Shown one piece after another: positions 8,643-19,088 of a DNA stretch of 33,926 nt. A program made the translations under genes and the position numbers. The notes under the pieces were generated by a model. The model saw only the letters and a list, made by a program, of their open reading frames with translations. It was not told the DNA's origin and ran no database searches. Origin of the DNA: Halomonas sp. (lineage in GTDB: Bacteria; Pseudomonadota; Gammaproteobacteria; Pseudomonadales; Halomonadaceae); contig NZ_VMQS01000027.1 in the NCBI RefSeq assembly GCF_007625055.1, positions 1 to 33,926 of the forward strand, read 5' to 3'. How positions within the stretch are numbered: position 1 is the stretch's first letter; the number at the start of each line of letters is the position of its first letter.

Positions 8643-9839
8643 TTAACGCCTGCTTTTTTTAACGTGGTTCAGATTGGAAGCGGGCACTGCTTTTTTAACC
8701 GGAAAGCCGGCAATTTCTTTGCGCTCAAGCGTGTTTTTCAAACGCTTTTCTATCGCACACAGGTTTTTAAAGTCACTGATGTCGACAAGAGAAATAGCCT
8801 CACCTGAGGCGCCCGCACGGCCCGTTCGGCCGATCCGGTGGATATACTCTTCCGGTTGGTAGGGTAAATCGTAATTCACCACACGGCTCAATTCACCGAT
8901 ATCCAAGCCCCGGGCGGCTACGCCTGTAGCCACCAGGTACTTGAGTTCGCCTGTCTTGAACTGTGCCAACACCTTTTCGCGCATGGCCTGGCTTCTGCCG
9001 CCATGAATAGCATCTGCGTCGATGCCGCGCTTTTCCAGTTGGGCAACCAGCTTGGCCGCACTGTGTTTTTTCTCGACAAAAATAAGTGCCTGATCCCACG
9101 CCTGTTCGCTGATCAAGTGACTCAGCAAGGCGGATTTGGTGTCCTTGTCTACCGTGATCAGCCACTGTTTGATATTGGCCGCGGCGCGGATGTTCGGAGC
9201 AATGGCGATGTCAGCCGCCAGGTCAGTCATCCTGCTATCTGAAAACCCGTAGGCAAGGGCACGAACGTCATGGGTCATGGTAGCGGTAAACATCAGGTTC
9301 TGACGCTCTTCAGGCAGGCGCACCATGATTTTGTGGATGTCATCGACAAACCCCATGTCGACCATTCTGTCTGCTTCGTCCAACACCATGACCTGCAGTT
9401 CATCAAAGTGCAGCGCGCGCTGATGCGCCAGATCAAGCAACCTGCCCGGTGTAGCCACCAGAATGTCCACGCCCTGTATTAAGCGTTCTTTTTGCGGTTG
9501 GGTATCCACACCACCATACGCGGCCATAGAGGTTAAGCCCGTGTGTTTCGCATATTGCGCCACACTGGCTGCGACCTGAATCGCCAGCTCCCGGGTTGGC
9601 ACCAGAATCAGCCCACGGATGCGTTTGCCGCGCAAGGTTTGCGCCTGACTGAATTTTTCCAGTAGCGGCAGGACAAAGGCAGCGGTTTTGCCTGTTCCGG
9701 TTTGTGCGGTGGCGATGAGGTCTTTTCCGGAAAGAATGGCAGGAATCGCCTGTTCCTGAATGGGTGTGGGCGTTTTATAACCGAGTTCATTAACCGCTTG
9801 AACAAGAGGCGGGGATAAGCCGAGTTTTGAAAATGGCAT
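8643..9839 (-). CDS. rhlE: DEAD-box RNA helicase, RhlE type
   Basis: ATP-dependent RNA-unwinding protein, 398 residues. Motifs in order are the Q motif (about 22-29, KTPTPIQEQ), Walker A ATAQTGTGKT (43-52), PTRELAIQ, ATPGRLLD, DEAD at 154-157, motif III as TAT (185-187) instead of the usual SAT, then ARGLD and HRIGRTGRAG in the second RecA domain. A short basic tail (VKKSRR) ends the protein. RhlE-like helicases act in ribosome assembly and RNA turnover. The start ATG at 9839 matches the family N-terminus (MPFSKLGL). It is convergent with ytoQ and lies downstream of purH. Confidence 0.9.
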   Translation of the reverse strand: MPFSKLGLSPPLVQAVNELGYKTPTPIQEQAIPAILSGKDLIATAQTGTGKTAAFVLPLLEKFSQAQTLRGKRIRGLILVPTRELAIQVAASVAQYAKHTGLTSMAAYGGVDTQPQKERLIQGVDILVATPGRLLDLAHQRALHFDELQVMVLDEADRMVDMGFVDDIHKIMVRLPEERQNLMFTATMTHDVRALAYGFSDSRMTDLAADIAIAPNIRAAANIKQWLITVDKDTKSALLSHLISEQAWDQALIFVEKKHSAAKLVAQLEKRGIDADAIHGGRSQAMREKVLAQFKTGELKYLVATGVAARGLDIGELSRVVNYDLPYQPEEYIHRIGRTGRAGASGEAISLVDISDFKNLCAIEKRLKNTLERKEIAGFPVKKAVPASNLNHVKKSRR

Positions 9840-9974
9840 GGGGTGCTCAGGAAGGTGGGCGTATGGTGTATCGAACGTTAACGTGACACCAGTATAACGG
9901 AAAAGCGGCGTGTGGTAGCTGAATCAACGCCAGGAATAGGCTTGCCGGGCGTCAGTGATATTCATAGTAATTGC

Positions 9975-10014
9975 AGGCTCACCTCATTCAGGCAATGCTT
10001 ATACGGGTGAGCCT
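9975..10014. other. Stem-loop between rhlE and purH
   Basis: AGGCTCACC (9975-9983) and GGTGAGCCT (10006-10014) are perfect 9-base complements around a 22-base loop, 27 bases beyond the purH stop on the minus strand. The position suits a 3' end structure for the purH transcript, but no U-tract follows in that direction, so I do not call it an intrinsic terminator. Confidence 0.35.
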
Positions 10015-10040
10015 TATTTATGGTCCTGTACTGATCGGTT

Positions 10041-11621
10041 TTAGTGACGGAAGTGGCGCATGCCGGTGAACACCATGGCGATACCGGCTTCGTTGGCAGC
10101 GTCGATGACTTCCTGATCACGCATGGAGCCACCGGGCTGGATCACCGCAGTAATGCCGGCAGCGGCGGCGGCATCGATGCCATCCCTGAACGGGAAGAAG
10201 GCATCAGACGCCATCACCGATCCTGGCACTGAAAGGCCTTCGTCTGCCGCCTTGATGCCGGCAATCTTGGCGGAATATACCCGGCTCATCTGTCCGGCGC
10301 CCACGCCGATTGTCTGCCCCCCCTTGGCATAGACAATCGCATTGGACTTGACAAACTTGGCGACACGCCAGGCAAAGGCCAGATCGCGGAGTTCCTGCTC
10401 GGTCGGGGTACGCGCACTGACTACGCTCAGGTCGTCACGTCCGACCATGCCATCATCCGCCTGCTGAACCAGCAGGCCACCGTTGACACGTTTGAAATCC
10501 ATTGAGGCCCTTGGGCTGGCAGGCCAGTGGGCGCTGACATCCAGCAAGCGGATGTTGTGCTTTTCAGCCACGATGGCGGCAGCTTCCGGACTGATGCCGG
10601 GGGCAATCAATACCTCGACAAACTGGCGGTCGATAATGGCGCGGGCTGTCTCTGCGTCCAAGGCAACATTAAAGGCAATAATTCCCCCAAAGGCGCTGGT
10701 CGGGTCGGTGGCAAACGCCTTGTCGTAGGCATCCAGCGGGCTTTCGCCCACCGCAACCCCACAGGGGTTGGCATGCTTGACAATCACACAGGCGGTGTCA
10801 TCAAAGGCCTTGACGCATTCAAAGGCGGCATCGGTGTCGGCGACATTGTTATAGGAGAGTGGTTTACCCTGGAGCATTTCGGCCGTTGCCACGCCTGGTT
10901 CACTGGCATCAGGCTCGACATAGAAGGCGGCTGCCTGGTGGGGATTTTCACCGTAGCGCATATCCTGGCGCTTGTGCAGCTGAAGGTTGAACGTGCGCGG
11001 GAACTCCTGGTCGGCTTGACCGATCTGGCGGCCGAGGAAGTCGGCAATGGCGCCGTCGTAACCTGCGGTGTGTTCAAAAGCCTTGACGGCAAGGTCAAAA
11101 CGCGTTGCGGCACTGACCTCGCCATTCTGGGCGGCCAGTTCGCCCAGAATGCGAGGGTAATCATCGGCGTTGACGACGATGGTGGTGTAGGCATGGTTCT
11201 TGGCGCAGGCGCGGACCATGGTGGGGCCGCCGATGTCGATATTTTCAATCGCATCTTCCAGGGTGCAGTCCGGCTTGGCGACCGTTGCGGCAAAGGGGTA
11301 GAGGTTGACAACCACCATGTCGATCGGGGCGATATCGTTGTCGGCCATGACGGCATCATCCTGACCGCGACGCCCCAGAATACCCCCGTGAATCTTGGGG
11401 TGCAGGGTCTTGACGCGACCGTCCATGATTTCGGGAAAACCCGTGTGTTCAGAGACTTCCCTGACCGCGATCCGGTTTTCCTGCAACAGGCGGAAGGTGC
11501 CACCCGTCGACAGCAGTTCTATACCGTGTTCGCAAAGGCCGCGAGCAAAGTCAACAATACCGGTTTTGTCCGACACGCTGAGTAAAGCGCGACGCACGGG
11601 AGTTGCAGTTGTATCAGCCAT
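10041..11621 (-). CDS. purH: Bifunctional AICAR transformylase / IMP cyclohydrolase
   Basis: Catalyses the last two steps of de novo IMP synthesis. The N-terminal IMP cyclohydrolase domain (about 1-145, MGS-like fold) starts [13 protein letters not shown] and contains LLSTGGT and NLYPF. The C-terminal transformylase has [29 protein letters not shown] and ends in GMRHFRH. The 526 residues match E. coli PurH (529). ATG at 11621 is chosen because the family sequence begins there; the frame stays open 14 codons upstream. It lies 50 bases after fis, an order also known in Pseudomonas, though purD does not follow here. Confidence 0.96.
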   Translation of the reverse strand: MADTTATPVRRALLSVSDKTGIVDFARGLCEHGIELLSTGGTFRLLQENRIAVREVSEHTGFPEIMDGRVKTLHPKIHGGILGRRGQDDAVMADNDIAPIDMVVVNLYPFAATVAKPDCTLEDAIENIDIGGPTMVRACAKNHAYTTIVVNADDYPRILGELAAQNGEVSAATRFDLAVKAFEHTAGYDGAIADFLGRQIGQADQEFPRTFNLQLHKRQDMRYGENPHQAAAFYVEPDASEPGVATAEMLQGKPLSYNNVADTDAAFECVKAFDDTACVIVKHANPCGVAVGESPLDAYDKAFATDPTSAFGGIIAFNVALDAETARAIIDRQFVEVLIAPGISPEAAAIVAEKHNIRLLDVSAHWPASPRASMDFKRVNGGLLVQQADDGMVGRDDLSVVSARTPTEQELRDLAFAWRVAKFVKSNAIVYAKGGQTIGVGAGQMSRVYSAKIAGIKAADEGLSVPGSVMASDAFFPFRDGIDAAAAAGITAVIQPGGSMRDQEVIDAANEAGIAMVFTGMRHFRH

Positions 11622-11671
11622 TAGGGGTGCTCTTAAACAGAAATGATGGATAGAAAACAGCAAGGCCCGCT

Positions 11672-12010
11672 TCAGGGGGCATCGCCTTCAAGAAGACCGT
11701 AGTACTTGAGTTTTTTACGCAGCGTGCCACGATTCAGCCCCAGAACAGCGGCGGCGCGCGTCTGGTTGCCGTCGGTATACGCCAGCACGGAAGACAGTAG
11801 GGGCGCTTCCACTTCTGCCATGACCATGGCATAAAGATCGCTGGTCTCGCCGCCATCCAGATGTTCGAAATAACGCTGCATTGACGCTTCAACGGCTTCG
11901 CGCAGAGGTTGTGGAGGTGACACACTTTCCCTGGAAAGGGCCTCGCCGGTCGGCGGGCTTGAACACGAATTCGATAAAGCAGAATTGGTTGAAATAGCCG
12001 GTTCTTTCAT
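11672..12010 (-). CDS. fis: DNA-binding protein Fis
   Basis: Nucleoid-associated homodimeric DNA-bending protein. The C-terminal helix-turn-helix (about 82-106: [20 protein letters not shown] and following KYYGL) is nearly identical to E. coli Fis. The core begins near [19 protein letters not shown]. The 112 residues exceed the 98 of E. coli because of a Ser/Pro-rich N-terminal extension of about 15 residues. The start overlaps the dusB stop by an ATGA junction, reproducing the conserved dusB-fis operon, so translation is probably coupled. Confidence 0.96.
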   Translation of the reverse strand: MKEPAISTNSALSNSCSSPPTGEALSRESVSPPQPLREAVEASMQRYFEHLDGGETSDLYAMVMAEVEAPLLSSVLAYTDGNQTRAAAVLGLNRGTLRKKLKYYGLLEGDAP

Positions 12011-13044
12011 GCGGCATGGCTTCCTTTAGCGAAGAGGCGCTCATCAGCATCATCAGCCATCGCCTTGTGGATCCATACCCGCTGTGCGCTGGGCGAGGTC
12101 AAGGCGTTAAACTGACGCTTCAGCTCACGTATCTGGTCAGCATCAAAGCGTTTATCGGTATCCAGGTACCAGCCAATATGCTTGCGGGCAATACGCGGGC
12201 CCATGGTGGCGCCGTAAAATGCGTGCAGTGATCCAAGGTGTTCGCCGAGGACATGACATCGCTCGCTGAGCCTGGGAGGGGGCAACTCACTGCCATGTTC
12301 AAGATAATGGCTGATCTGCTGGAATATCCATGGGTTCCCCTGAGCGGCACGGCCAATCATGAGCGCATCGGCCTGGGTGTGGCGGAGCACCTCACAGGCC
12401 TTATGCGGGCTGTCGATATCGCCATTGGCAAACACCGGTATGGACAGCCGGGATTTTATCTCGGCAATGGTGTCGTATTCCGCCTGACCGTTATAGCGCT
12501 GCTGGCGATGTCGGCCGTGGACGGCCAGTGCCTGAATGCCGGCTGATTCGGCAAGTCTGGCGATGGTCATCGCGTTATTGCTTTCGGCACACCAGCCGGT
12601 GCGAATCTTGAGGGTCACCGGAATATCCACGGCGGCCACGACGGCGTCGAGGATCTGAGCAACCAGACGCTCATCGCGCAATAGCGCAGACCCCGCCGCT
12701 TTATTGCAGACCTTCTTGGCCGGGCAGCCCATGTTGATATCAATCACCTGGGCACCGAGATCGACATTCAGGCGGGCCGCCTGGGCCAGCATCGCTGCGT
12801 CGCCGCCGGCAATCTGGACCACTCTGGGGGAAGGCTCACCTGCATGGTTCATGCGCTGCCGAGACTTACGGGTATGCCAGAGGTTGGGGTCTGCCGTAAC
12901 CATCTCGCCGACCACCCAGCCGGCTCCCAAGCGGCGGCAGAGCTGCCGGAAAGGCTGGTCGGTAACGCCCGCCATGGGGGCCAGGATAACCTGATTGGGT
13001 AGCTTGTAGTCGCCAATGGTCGGCAGTGATGAGGTTTGAGGCAT
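12007..13044 (-). CDS. dusB: tRNA-dihydrouridine synthase B
   Basis: FMN-dependent enzyme that reduces uridine to dihydrouridine in the tRNA D-loop. Visible motifs are APMAGVTDQPFR (22-33), the catalytic Cys in INMGCPAKKV (C107), LKIRTGW, VHGRHRQQRYNG, NGDI and MIGRAAQGNPWIF. The product is 345 residues from ATG 13044 (E. coli 321). The frame is open for 31 more codons, but the chosen start fits the family N-terminus. It follows prmA and overlaps fis, the arrangement seen in many gammaproteobacteria. Confidence 0.95.
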   Translation of the reverse strand: MPQTSSLPTIGDYKLPNQVILAPMAGVTDQPFRQLCRRLGAGWVVGEMVTADPNLWHTRKSRQRMNHAGEPSPRVVQIAGGDAAMLAQAARLNVDLGAQVIDINMGCPAKKVCNKAAGSALLRDERLVAQILDAVVAAVDIPVTLKIRTGWCAESNNAMTIARLAESAGIQALAVHGRHRQQRYNGQAEYDTIAEIKSRLSIPVFANGDIDSPHKACEVLRHTQADALMIGRAAQGNPWIFQQISHYLEHGSELPPPRLSERCHVLGEHLGSLHAFYGATMGPRIARKHIGWYLDTDKRFDADQIRELKRQFNALTSPSAQRVWIHKAMADDADERLFAKGSHAA

Positions 13045-13158
13045 AGCATTCAGCTCATGGGTTAACCGATACGCGGCACATAGGGGGTCGTATGATACGC
13101 TGACTCGCTCCATGGGTGAAGGCCACTGACAACACAATAGGTCTGACAGGCGGTTCGC

Positions 13159-14073
13159 TCAGTCTGTCGGCCGGTATCCTGTCAGCCTGACCCAGCCCTC
13201 TCGCAGTGTGGGTTCATCCATCCGCAAGCCCTGAGCCTGATAGGCGTCGCGAACCTCCTCAGCCTGGTTGGCAAGAATGCCGGAGAGGGCAATGCGTCCA
13301 CCAGCTGCCACATGGCCGGCAATCATGGCTGCCAGCTCGACCAGCGGGCCAGCCAGGATATTGGCCGTTACCAGAGGGTAGTCGCCCGCGGGCAGTTGCT
13401 CCGGGTAGTAAAGCGCCAGCTGCGACTCTTCTATGGCGTTGCGTTGGGCATTATCACGGCTGGCCTGCAAAGCCTGGGGGTCAATGTCAGTGGCGTCAGC
13501 GTGGATAGCGCCCAGTTTCAGGGCGGCTATGGCCAGAATGCCTGAACCACAGCCCACATCCAGCACCCTTGCCTGGGTCAGTTCACCTTGCACCGCCAAG
13601 CCATCAAGCCATTCAAGACACAGGGCGGTGGTAGGGTGGGTGCCGGTACCAAACGCCAGGCCCGGGTCAAGAATCAGATTGACCGCATCCTGTGCGGGGG
13701 GCGCATGCCAGCTGGGCACAATCCATAGGCGCTTGCCCATCTGCAGTGGCTTGAAGTCTTCCATCCACTCGCGTTCCCAATCGCGGTCGGCGAGCAGTTC
13801 ATAGTCGATCGTCGGGCAGGGATCTTCCGGATAGTGCGCCGCCCAGGCGGCCTGCAAGCGTTCTAGCATGGCCTCAATATCTTCAAGATCATCATAGAGG
13901 CCGGTAAGAACAGTATCCTGCCACAGGGGGGTTGTGCCACGTTCTGGCTCAAAGACAGGATCATCATGGGCATCCTGAAGAGCGATGGCGGTCGCGCCCT
14001 CATCCACCAGCAGGTCTTCAAGTAATTCGGCCTGTTCGGGCGCGACATGAGCGCTGAGTTGTAGCCAGGGCAT
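13159..14073 (-). CDS. prmA: Ribosomal protein L11 methyltransferase
   Basis: SAM-dependent methyltransferase that trimethylates L11. The 304-residue product has an N-terminal L11-recognition domain (MPWLQLSAHV onward) and a Rossmann-type catalytic domain with LDPGLAFGTGTHPTT, VLDVGCGSGILAIAALKLGA (GCGSG at 174-178) and VTANILAGPL. ATG at 14073 is preceded at good distance by GGAG (6-base gap). It is upstream of dusB with a 114-base gap and separated from accC by a terminator, so it probably has its own promoter. Confidence 0.96.
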   Translation of the reverse strand: MPWLQLSAHVAPEQAELLEDLLVDEGATAIALQDAHDDPVFEPERGTTPLWQDTVLTGLYDDLEDIEAMLERLQAAWAAHYPEDPCPTIDYELLADRDWEREWMEDFKPLQMGKRLWIVPSWHAPPAQDAVNLILDPGLAFGTGTHPTTALCLEWLDGLAVQGELTQARVLDVGCGSGILAIAALKLGAIHADATDIDPQALQASRDNAQRNAIEESQLALYYPEQLPAGDYPLVTANILAGPLVELAAMIAGHVAAGGRIALSGILANQAEEVRDAYQAQGLRMDEPTLREGWVRLTGYRPTD

Positions 14074-14157
14074 TAGGATCTCCACGGCACGGGAAGGCAA
14101 AGAGGGCAGCCACTAACTGTCTTGTCAGCATGGTGGCAGCGAAAAGGCCGGCACGCT

Positions 14158-14191
14158 GGAAAAATTAGACGGGGCGATAGTGACCGCCCCG
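14158..14191 (-). terminator. Intrinsic terminator after accC
   Basis: On the minus strand, CGGGGCG and CGCCCCG form a perfect 7-bp GC-rich stem with an 8-base loop, followed by TCTAATTTTT. It lies 24 bases beyond the accC stop and closes the accB-accC unit. Confidence 0.8.
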
Positions 14192-14214
14192 CTGTTCAGC
14201 GCCTGATGGGGCAA

Positions 14215-15555
14215 TCAGGAACTGAGTTTCTTTTCCAGATAATGAATATTGACACCCCCCTGGCGGAAATAACTGTCGCGGACCAGATCCTTCTGGAGGT
14301 CAATATTGGTTTTGATACCTTCCACCAGCAGTTCATCAAGGGCATTGCGCATGCGCGTCAAGGCAATATCACGGTCCGCGCCCCAGGTGATCAGTTTGCC
14401 AATCAGCGAATCGTAGTGGGGCGGTACCGTATAGCCCGTATACAGATGAGAATCCATACGCACGCCCAGGCCACCCGGTGAGTGGTAGAGAGATACCTTG
14501 CCCGGCGACGGCATGAAAGTGCGTGAATCTTCAGCGTTGATCCGGCACTCAAAGGCATGGCCGTTGACCGTGACATCCTCCTGGGTGATCGAGAGCGGGT
14601 GTCCGGAAGCAATCAGCAGCTGCTCCTTGACAATATCCACGCCGGTAACCATCTCGGTCACGGGATGTTCAACCTGAACGCGGGTATTCATCTCGATAAA
14701 GAAGAATTCGCCATCTTCATACAGGAATTCAAAGGTGCCTGCACCGCGATAGTTGATGGTCAGGCAAGCCTGACGGCAGGCTTCCAGCACCCTGGCGCGG
14801 GATTCCGGGTCAATGCCGGGGGCTGGCGCTTCTTCGAGTACTTTCTGATGACGACGCTGCAGGGAGCAATCGCGATCATACAGGTGGATGGCATGACCCT
14901 GGCCATCGGCGAGTACCTGAACTTCTACGTGACGTGGTTTCTCAAGGAATTTTTCCATGTACACCGTGCCATCGCCAAACGAGGAGTGTGCCTCGGTTCG
15001 GGTGACGTTGATGGCGGAAAGCAGGTGGGCTTCGGTGTGCACAACGCGCATTCCGCGCCCGCCGCCACCGGCAGCGGCCTTGATGATCACCGGGTAACCA
15101 ATGCGTCTGGCAGTGGCCAGCAGCGTGTCTTCATCATCACCGAGCGGGCCGTCCGAGCCGGGCACGGTAGGCACCCCGGCTTTTTTCATCGCTTCGATGG
15201 CACAGACCTTGTCGCCCATCAGGCGGATGGTCTCGGCACGAGGGCCAATGAAGGTAAAGCCTGAGCGCTCAACCTGTTCCGCAAAATTGGCGTTTTCAGA
15301 GAGAAAACCATAACCCGGGTGAATGGCGCTGCAGTCGGTGACTTCTGCCGCGCTGATCAGGGCGGGAATATTGAGATAGGATTGTGCAGAGGAGGCAGGG
15401 CCTATGCAGACTGCTTCGTCTGCCAGGCGCACATGCATCAATTCGCGGTCAGCCTTTGAATGCACTGCCACGGTCTTGATGCCCAGTTCCTTGCAAGCGC
15501 GCAGAATACGCAGGGCAATTTCGCCGCGATTGGCGATGAGTACCTTGTCCAGCAT
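14215..15555 (-). CDS. accC: Acetyl-CoA carboxylase, biotin carboxylase subunit
   Basis: ATP-grasp enzyme that carboxylates biotin on AccB, the first committed step of fatty acid synthesis. The 446 residues (E. coli 449) show [20 protein letters not shown] at the start, the glycine-rich ATP loop [49 protein letters not shown], the catalytic region [18 protein letters not shown] and [14 protein letters not shown] 15555 matches the family N-terminus [13 protein letters not shown]. It follows accB by 31 bases and is closed by a terminator. Confidence 0.97.
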   Translation of the reverse strand: MLDKVLIANRGEIALRILRACKELGIKTVAVHSKADRELMHVRLADEAVCIGPASSAQSYLNIPALISAAEVTDCSAIHPGYGFLSENANFAEQVERSGFTFIGPRAETIRLMGDKVCAIEAMKKAGVPTVPGSDGPLGDDEDTLLATARRIGYPVIIKAAAGGGGRGMRVVHTEAHLLSAINVTRTEAHSSFGDGTVYMEKFLEKPRHVEVQVLADGQGHAIHLYDRDCSLQRRHQKVLEEAPAPGIDPESRARVLEACRQACLTINYRGAGTFEFLYEDGEFFFIEMNTRVQVEHPVTEMVTGVDIVKEQLLIASGHPLSITQEDVTVNGHAFECRINAEDSRTFMPSPGKVSLYHSPGGLGVRMDSHLYTGYTVPPHYDSLIGKLITWGADRDIALTRMRNALDELLVEGIKTNIDLQKDLVRDSYFRQGGVNIHYLEKKLSS

Positions 15556-15586
15556 GGGAAAGTCCACCCGTGTCAGAAAGAGGAGA

Positions 15587-16060
15587 TCAAGCGATGGAAA
15601 GCATGGGCTGATCAAACTCAACCGGCTCACCGTCCTCGACGAGAATGGCCTCGATGACACCATCGCGATCGGCTTCGATCTGGTTCATCATCTTCATGGC
15701 TTCAACGATACAGATGGTGTCGCCTTTCTTGACGCTGTCGCCGATTTCAACGAACGATTTGGATCCCGGCGCCGGACTGCGGTAGAAAGTGCCTACCATG
15801 GGCGAGTTGACAGTGACACCGCGGTAGGCAGATTCGGCGCTTACCTCTGGCTCTGCTTCGGCCGGACCCGGCGCAGCAGCGGCTGGCGCCGGGGCCTGTG
15901 GGGCCTGAGGCACGTTTTGAGGCGCCGGATAGGAAGCCATGGGGATGCCGTTGGGATGTCGGCTGATACGGACCGACTCTTCACCTTCCTGAATCTCGAT
16001 CTCGCTGATGTCGGATTCTTCCAATAGCTCGATCAGTTTCTTGACTTTACGGATATCCAT
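15587..16060 (-). CDS. accB: Acetyl-CoA carboxylase, biotin carboxyl carrier protein
   Basis: Carries the covalently attached biotin of acetyl-CoA carboxylase. The 157-residue product starts [16 protein letters not shown], has an Ala/Pro-rich flexible linker (about 44-75) and a C-terminal biotinyl domain with the acceptor lysine K123 in [16 protein letters not shown] lies 8 bases before the ATG. Expressed with accC; a 307-base gap upstream presumably holds the promoter. Confidence 0.97.
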   Translation of the reverse strand: MDIRKVKKLIELLEESDISEIEIQEGEESVRISRHPNGIPMASYPAPQNVPQAPQAPAPAAAAPGPAEAEPEVSAESAYRGVTVNSPMVGTFYRSPAPGSKSFVEIGDSVKKGDTICIVEAMKMMNQIEADRDGVIEAILVEDGEPVEFDQPMLSIA

Positions 16061-16367
16061 TGACTTGTCCTGCACTCGAAATATGAAAATATGGCCTTGC
16101 TCAATCTGATGGCAGACGTGTAACACGGCGCTTGGAAACAGCCTGGCTAGGCGTAGTAAACCGGAATCAAAAAAAGCCATAAACCGACACGTTGATGAAT
16201 CTTGCTCGAGAGTCCGTCAATTTATGCGGCAGGTTTTGATCTTGATGACCGCGAAGTTTGCCGAAAAACGACGCCATTGTCCAGCGAGCCCGCTGGGGTC
16301 AGTATGGGCCGGTTTATTGATCCTGCCGCCAGATTTCCTTGATGACAGGCGATGACTGTCAGGTTCC
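16061..16367. other. Intergenic region between dsbD and accB
   Basis: No convincing gene. It must contain the accB promoter, but I find no strong -35/-10 pair. Near dsbD there are two short inverted repeats, TGACAG/CTGTCA (16343-16361) and CAGGTT/AACCTG (16360-16375, overlapping the dsbD stop). Neither has a U-tract, so a terminator is not supported. Confidence 0.4.
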
Positions 16368-18302
16368 TCAACCTGCCAGCCAGCGATTCAGTTCCCCCAG
16401 GTGACGCGACAGCTGAGAGGCATTGACCTCACCCTGAATGCGTGCATCGACGACTTCTTCCCCCTGGTCAAAAAACAGCAGGCTGGGCGGGCCGAACAGC
16501 CCAAAGTGTTCAAGCAGTTCCCGGCTGCGTTCATCCGTCCGGGTCACATCCGCCTTGATCAGTATATAGTCGTCAAGCGCCGAGGCCACCTCGGGCGTTG
16601 GGTAAACCTCGCGTTCCAGCTGTTTGCAGGAGATGCACCAGTCAGCCGTGAAGTGAACAAACACGGGCTGGTTCCGGGTGCCCGCCTGGTTGATGGCGTT
16701 TTCGAGAGCAGCCAGGCTGTCGACGTTCTGAAAGGCCAAAGTGGCCTGCTCAGTGCTGGCTGAAGAAGGACTGGAAGACACTTGCAATGGCCGCAGCGGG
16801 TTGCTGCCTCCCTGGGCGGCACCCAACACCAGGGCAATACCCCAGGCAAGCAGCAGGATGCCCAATGCCTGGCGTGCACGACCCCAGCCCTGCGGCTGAT
16901 TAAGGTTGAGTGCCCCGAGTGCCAGCGCCGAACCAACAGCCAGGGCAGCCCACAGCAACAGCGCCAGTGCTGCGGGTACCAGGCGCTCAACCATCCAGAT
17001 GGCAACGCCGAGCAGGAGCAGACCAAAGGCAATCTTGACCCCCTCCATCCAGCCGCCTGATCGCGGCAACAGGGTGGTGCCGAAGGTGCCTACCAGTAAA
17101 AGCGGCAGCCCCATGCCCATGCCCAGGGCAAAAAGCACTGCACCCCCTAGCCAGGCATCTCCAGTGGAGGAAATGAACACCATGGCACCTGCCAGGGGGG
17201 CGGTAACGCAGGGGGAAACCACCAGAACCGATAATGCGCCTGCCACTGCCAGCCCCAGAGGACCGCTACGTTGGGCTCTTGTCTGCCAGCGGTCAATACG
17301 GTTGGCAAGACGGGGAGACAGCTGGAGGTTGAAGGCGCCAAACATGGCCAGAGCAAAGAGGGTGAAAAGAATGGCAAACACAATCAACACCGGCGCTGAT
17401 TGCAGGTGTGCCTGAAGGTTGAGGCCGGCGCCAAACAGCCCCATCAGCACACCAACCAGCGCATAGGTCAAGGCCATGCCGAGCACATAGCTGGCGGAAA
17501 GCACAAAGGCGCGCGGCCTGGTCGGGTTCTGCCCGACCACGATGGATGACAGGATCGGGATCATGGGGAGCACGCAAGGCGTGAAGGTCAGCCCCAGGCC
17601 AGCGATAAAGAACAGCCCCAGTGCCAGGGGCAGGCTGGCTTCGCTGAGCAGGGTGGTAAAGCGGCGATCGTCACTGGGCGCGCCGCTAAAGTTGCTTTCT
17701 CCTCCCGTGCTCTCGTTGGCTGTTGCCTGGTTGGCAGCGCTGTTGCTGGCCTGGCCGGAAGCGTTTTCCTGCATAGACCCCTGGGGAGGCTGCCAATCAG
17801 CAAATGCCGCAGGCGCCTGGGCCTGAACTGCTTCCACAGAGACTGTTTCCGGCGGGTAGCAAAGTCCGGCATCGGCACAGCCCTGGTAGGTCAGGCTGAT
17901 AGGTAAGGGGCCACCATGAGGGGCTGCAATGGGCACCTCAAACACCAACTGGTCGCGAAATACATAGACATCGCCAAGAAATTCGTCGGTGATAAACTGC
18001 CCTTCGGGCAGCTGTGGAGCCTCTAGAGTCGTGTTCTTGTCGGTGCTTTGCACATCAAACTGATGACGATAGAGATAGTAATCCGGGGTGATTTCCATCC
18101 CGATATATAGCGTATCGCCATCATGCCAGGCGCTGGGTTGGAAGGCTTCCTGAACCGGCAGAAACTCGCCTTGCTCGTTGGAGGAAAACCATTGGGCCTG
18201 AGTGGCCTGGGGCCATAAGCCAAGGGTCAGCAGTGTCAGGAGCAAAGCTGCTGTAAGGCGTGATAAATGACGGATGAGTGGCACGGAATGTCCTTGAATC
18301 AT
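16368..18302 (-). CDS. dsbD: Thiol:disulfide interchange protein DsbD
   Basis: Inner-membrane protein that carries electrons from cytosolic thioredoxin to periplasmic DsbC and related proteins. The 644 residues show a signal peptide (hydrophobic 17-30, cleavage after TQA), a periplasmic alpha domain with C142 and C148, an eight-segment membrane domain with the paired cysteines C243 (FTPCVLP) and C365 (SPCVTAP), and a C-terminal thioredoxin domain with CISC (C556/C559). E. coli DsbD has 565; the excess is partly a Ser/Asn/Ala-rich linker near 175-210. ATG 18302 places the signal peptide correctly. No partner such as cutA is adjacent. Confidence 0.94.
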   Translation of the reverse strand: MIQGHSVPLIRHLSRLTAALLLTLLTLGLWPQATQAQWFSSNEQGEFLPVQEAFQPSAWHDGDTLYIGMEITPDYYLYRHQFDVQSTDKNTTLEAPQLPEGQFITDEFLGDVYVFRDQLVFEVPIAAPHGGPLPISLTYQGCADAGLCYPPETVSVEAVQAQAPAAFADWQPPQGSMQENASGQASNSAANQATANESTGGESNFSGAPSDDRRFTTLLSEASLPLALGLFFIAGLGLTFTPCVLPMIPILSSIVVGQNPTRPRAFVLSASYVLGMALTYALVGVLMGLFGAGLNLQAHLQSAPVLIVFAILFTLFALAMFGAFNLQLSPRLANRIDRWQTRAQRSGPLGLAVAGALSVLVVSPCVTAPLAGAMVFISSTGDAWLGGAVLFALGMGMGLPLLLVGTFGTTLLPRSGGWMEGVKIAFGLLLLGVAIWMVERLVPAALALLLWAALAVGSALALGALNLNQPQGWGRARQALGILLLAWGIALVLGAAQGGSNPLRPLQVSSSPSSASTEQATLAFQNVDSLAALENAINQAGTRNQPVFVHFTADWCISCKQLEREVYPTPEVASALDDYILIKADVTRTDERSRELLEHFGLFGPPSLLFFDQGEEVVDARIQGEVNASQLSRHLGELNRWLAG

Positions 18303-18410
18303 GGCAATCGATGTCGCTGAGACAGCTTACCCTGGCAAAAACTCCCCGCGTAAGGTCGTGCGCTTTCATGCCGCGGGGTTTAATCGCCGGTTAATTCGGG
18401 ATGCAATGCA

Positions 18411-18436
18411 AACGGGCCGCCTTTTGGCGACCCGTT
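18411..18436 (-). terminator. Intrinsic terminator after ppa
   Basis: AACGGGTCGCC-AAAA-GGCGGCCCGTT on the minus strand forms an 11-bp stem with one mismatch and a 4-base loop, then a T-rich stretch (TTTGCATTGCAT). It starts 57 bases past the ppa stop and separates ppa from dsbD. Confidence 0.75.
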
Positions 18437-18493
18437 GGAACAGGATGTCTGCTCAGGCTGACTCAGGCAATCTTGAAAGTCAGCCAGGCGGGC

Positions 18494-19024
18494 TCAGGCT
18501 TTCTGATGAGCCGCTAACGCCTTTTCAATGGCCTTGCGCGCGGCATCGGCGCCTTCCCAGGATTCTACCTTGACCCATTTGCCCTTCTCGAGGTCCTTGT
18601 AGTTCTCAAAGAAGTGCGCAATCTGCTGGCGCAGCAGTTCGGGCAGGTCAGTCACTTCCTGCACATCATCATACAGGGAGGAGAGCTTGGCGTGGGGAAC
18701 ACAGACCAGCTTGGCATCTTCACCCGCTTCATCGGTCATGTTGAGAACACCCACTGGGCGAGCGCGGATAATGCTGCCTGGCGCTACCGGGTATGGCGTC
18801 ACTACCAGAGCGTCAATGGGGTCGCCGTCGTCAGCCAGCGTATGCGGAATAAACCCGTAGTTGGCTGGATAAAACATCGGAGTAGCCATGAAACGATCAA
18901 CCATCAAGGCGCCCATGTCCTTGTCGATTTCGTATTTGACAGGTGCGTGGTTGGCCGGAATTTCAATTGCCACGTAAACGTCGTTGGGCAGGTCCTTACC
19001 GGCGGGGATGTTATCAAAGTTCAT
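18494..19024 (-). CDS. ppa: Inorganic pyrophosphatase
   Basis: Family I soluble pyrophosphatase, 176 residues as in E. coli, hydrolysing PPi to phosphate. It has the N-terminal block around [31 protein letters not shown], the metal-binding [11 protein letters not shown] and KWVKVESW near the end. ATG 19024 has AAGGA 8 bases upstream. The gene is divergent from a phosphatase/kinase-like gene, with a palindrome between them, and followed by a terminator. A PPi-consuming phosphofructokinase lies 2 kb away. Confidence 0.97.
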   Translation of the reverse strand: MNFDNIPAGKDLPNDVYVAIEIPANHAPVKYEIDKDMGALMVDRFMATPMFYPANYGFIPHTLADDGDPIDALVVTPYPVAPGSIIRARPVGVLNMTDEAGEDAKLVCVPHAKLSSLYDDVQEVTDLPELLRQQIAHFFENYKDLEKGKWVKVESWEGADAARKAIEKALAAHQKA

Positions 19025-19088
19025 CTTGGTTTCCTTGGTGGTACTGAATCGCGCGGGATTATAACGTCTATAAGACTTAATGGGGGGA

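Noticed and set aside
10527-11585. Long open frame (352 codons) on the plus strand opposite purH
   Set aside because: It lies entirely within purH, whose protein is a full match to its family. The antisense product shows no domain and reflects codon bias.
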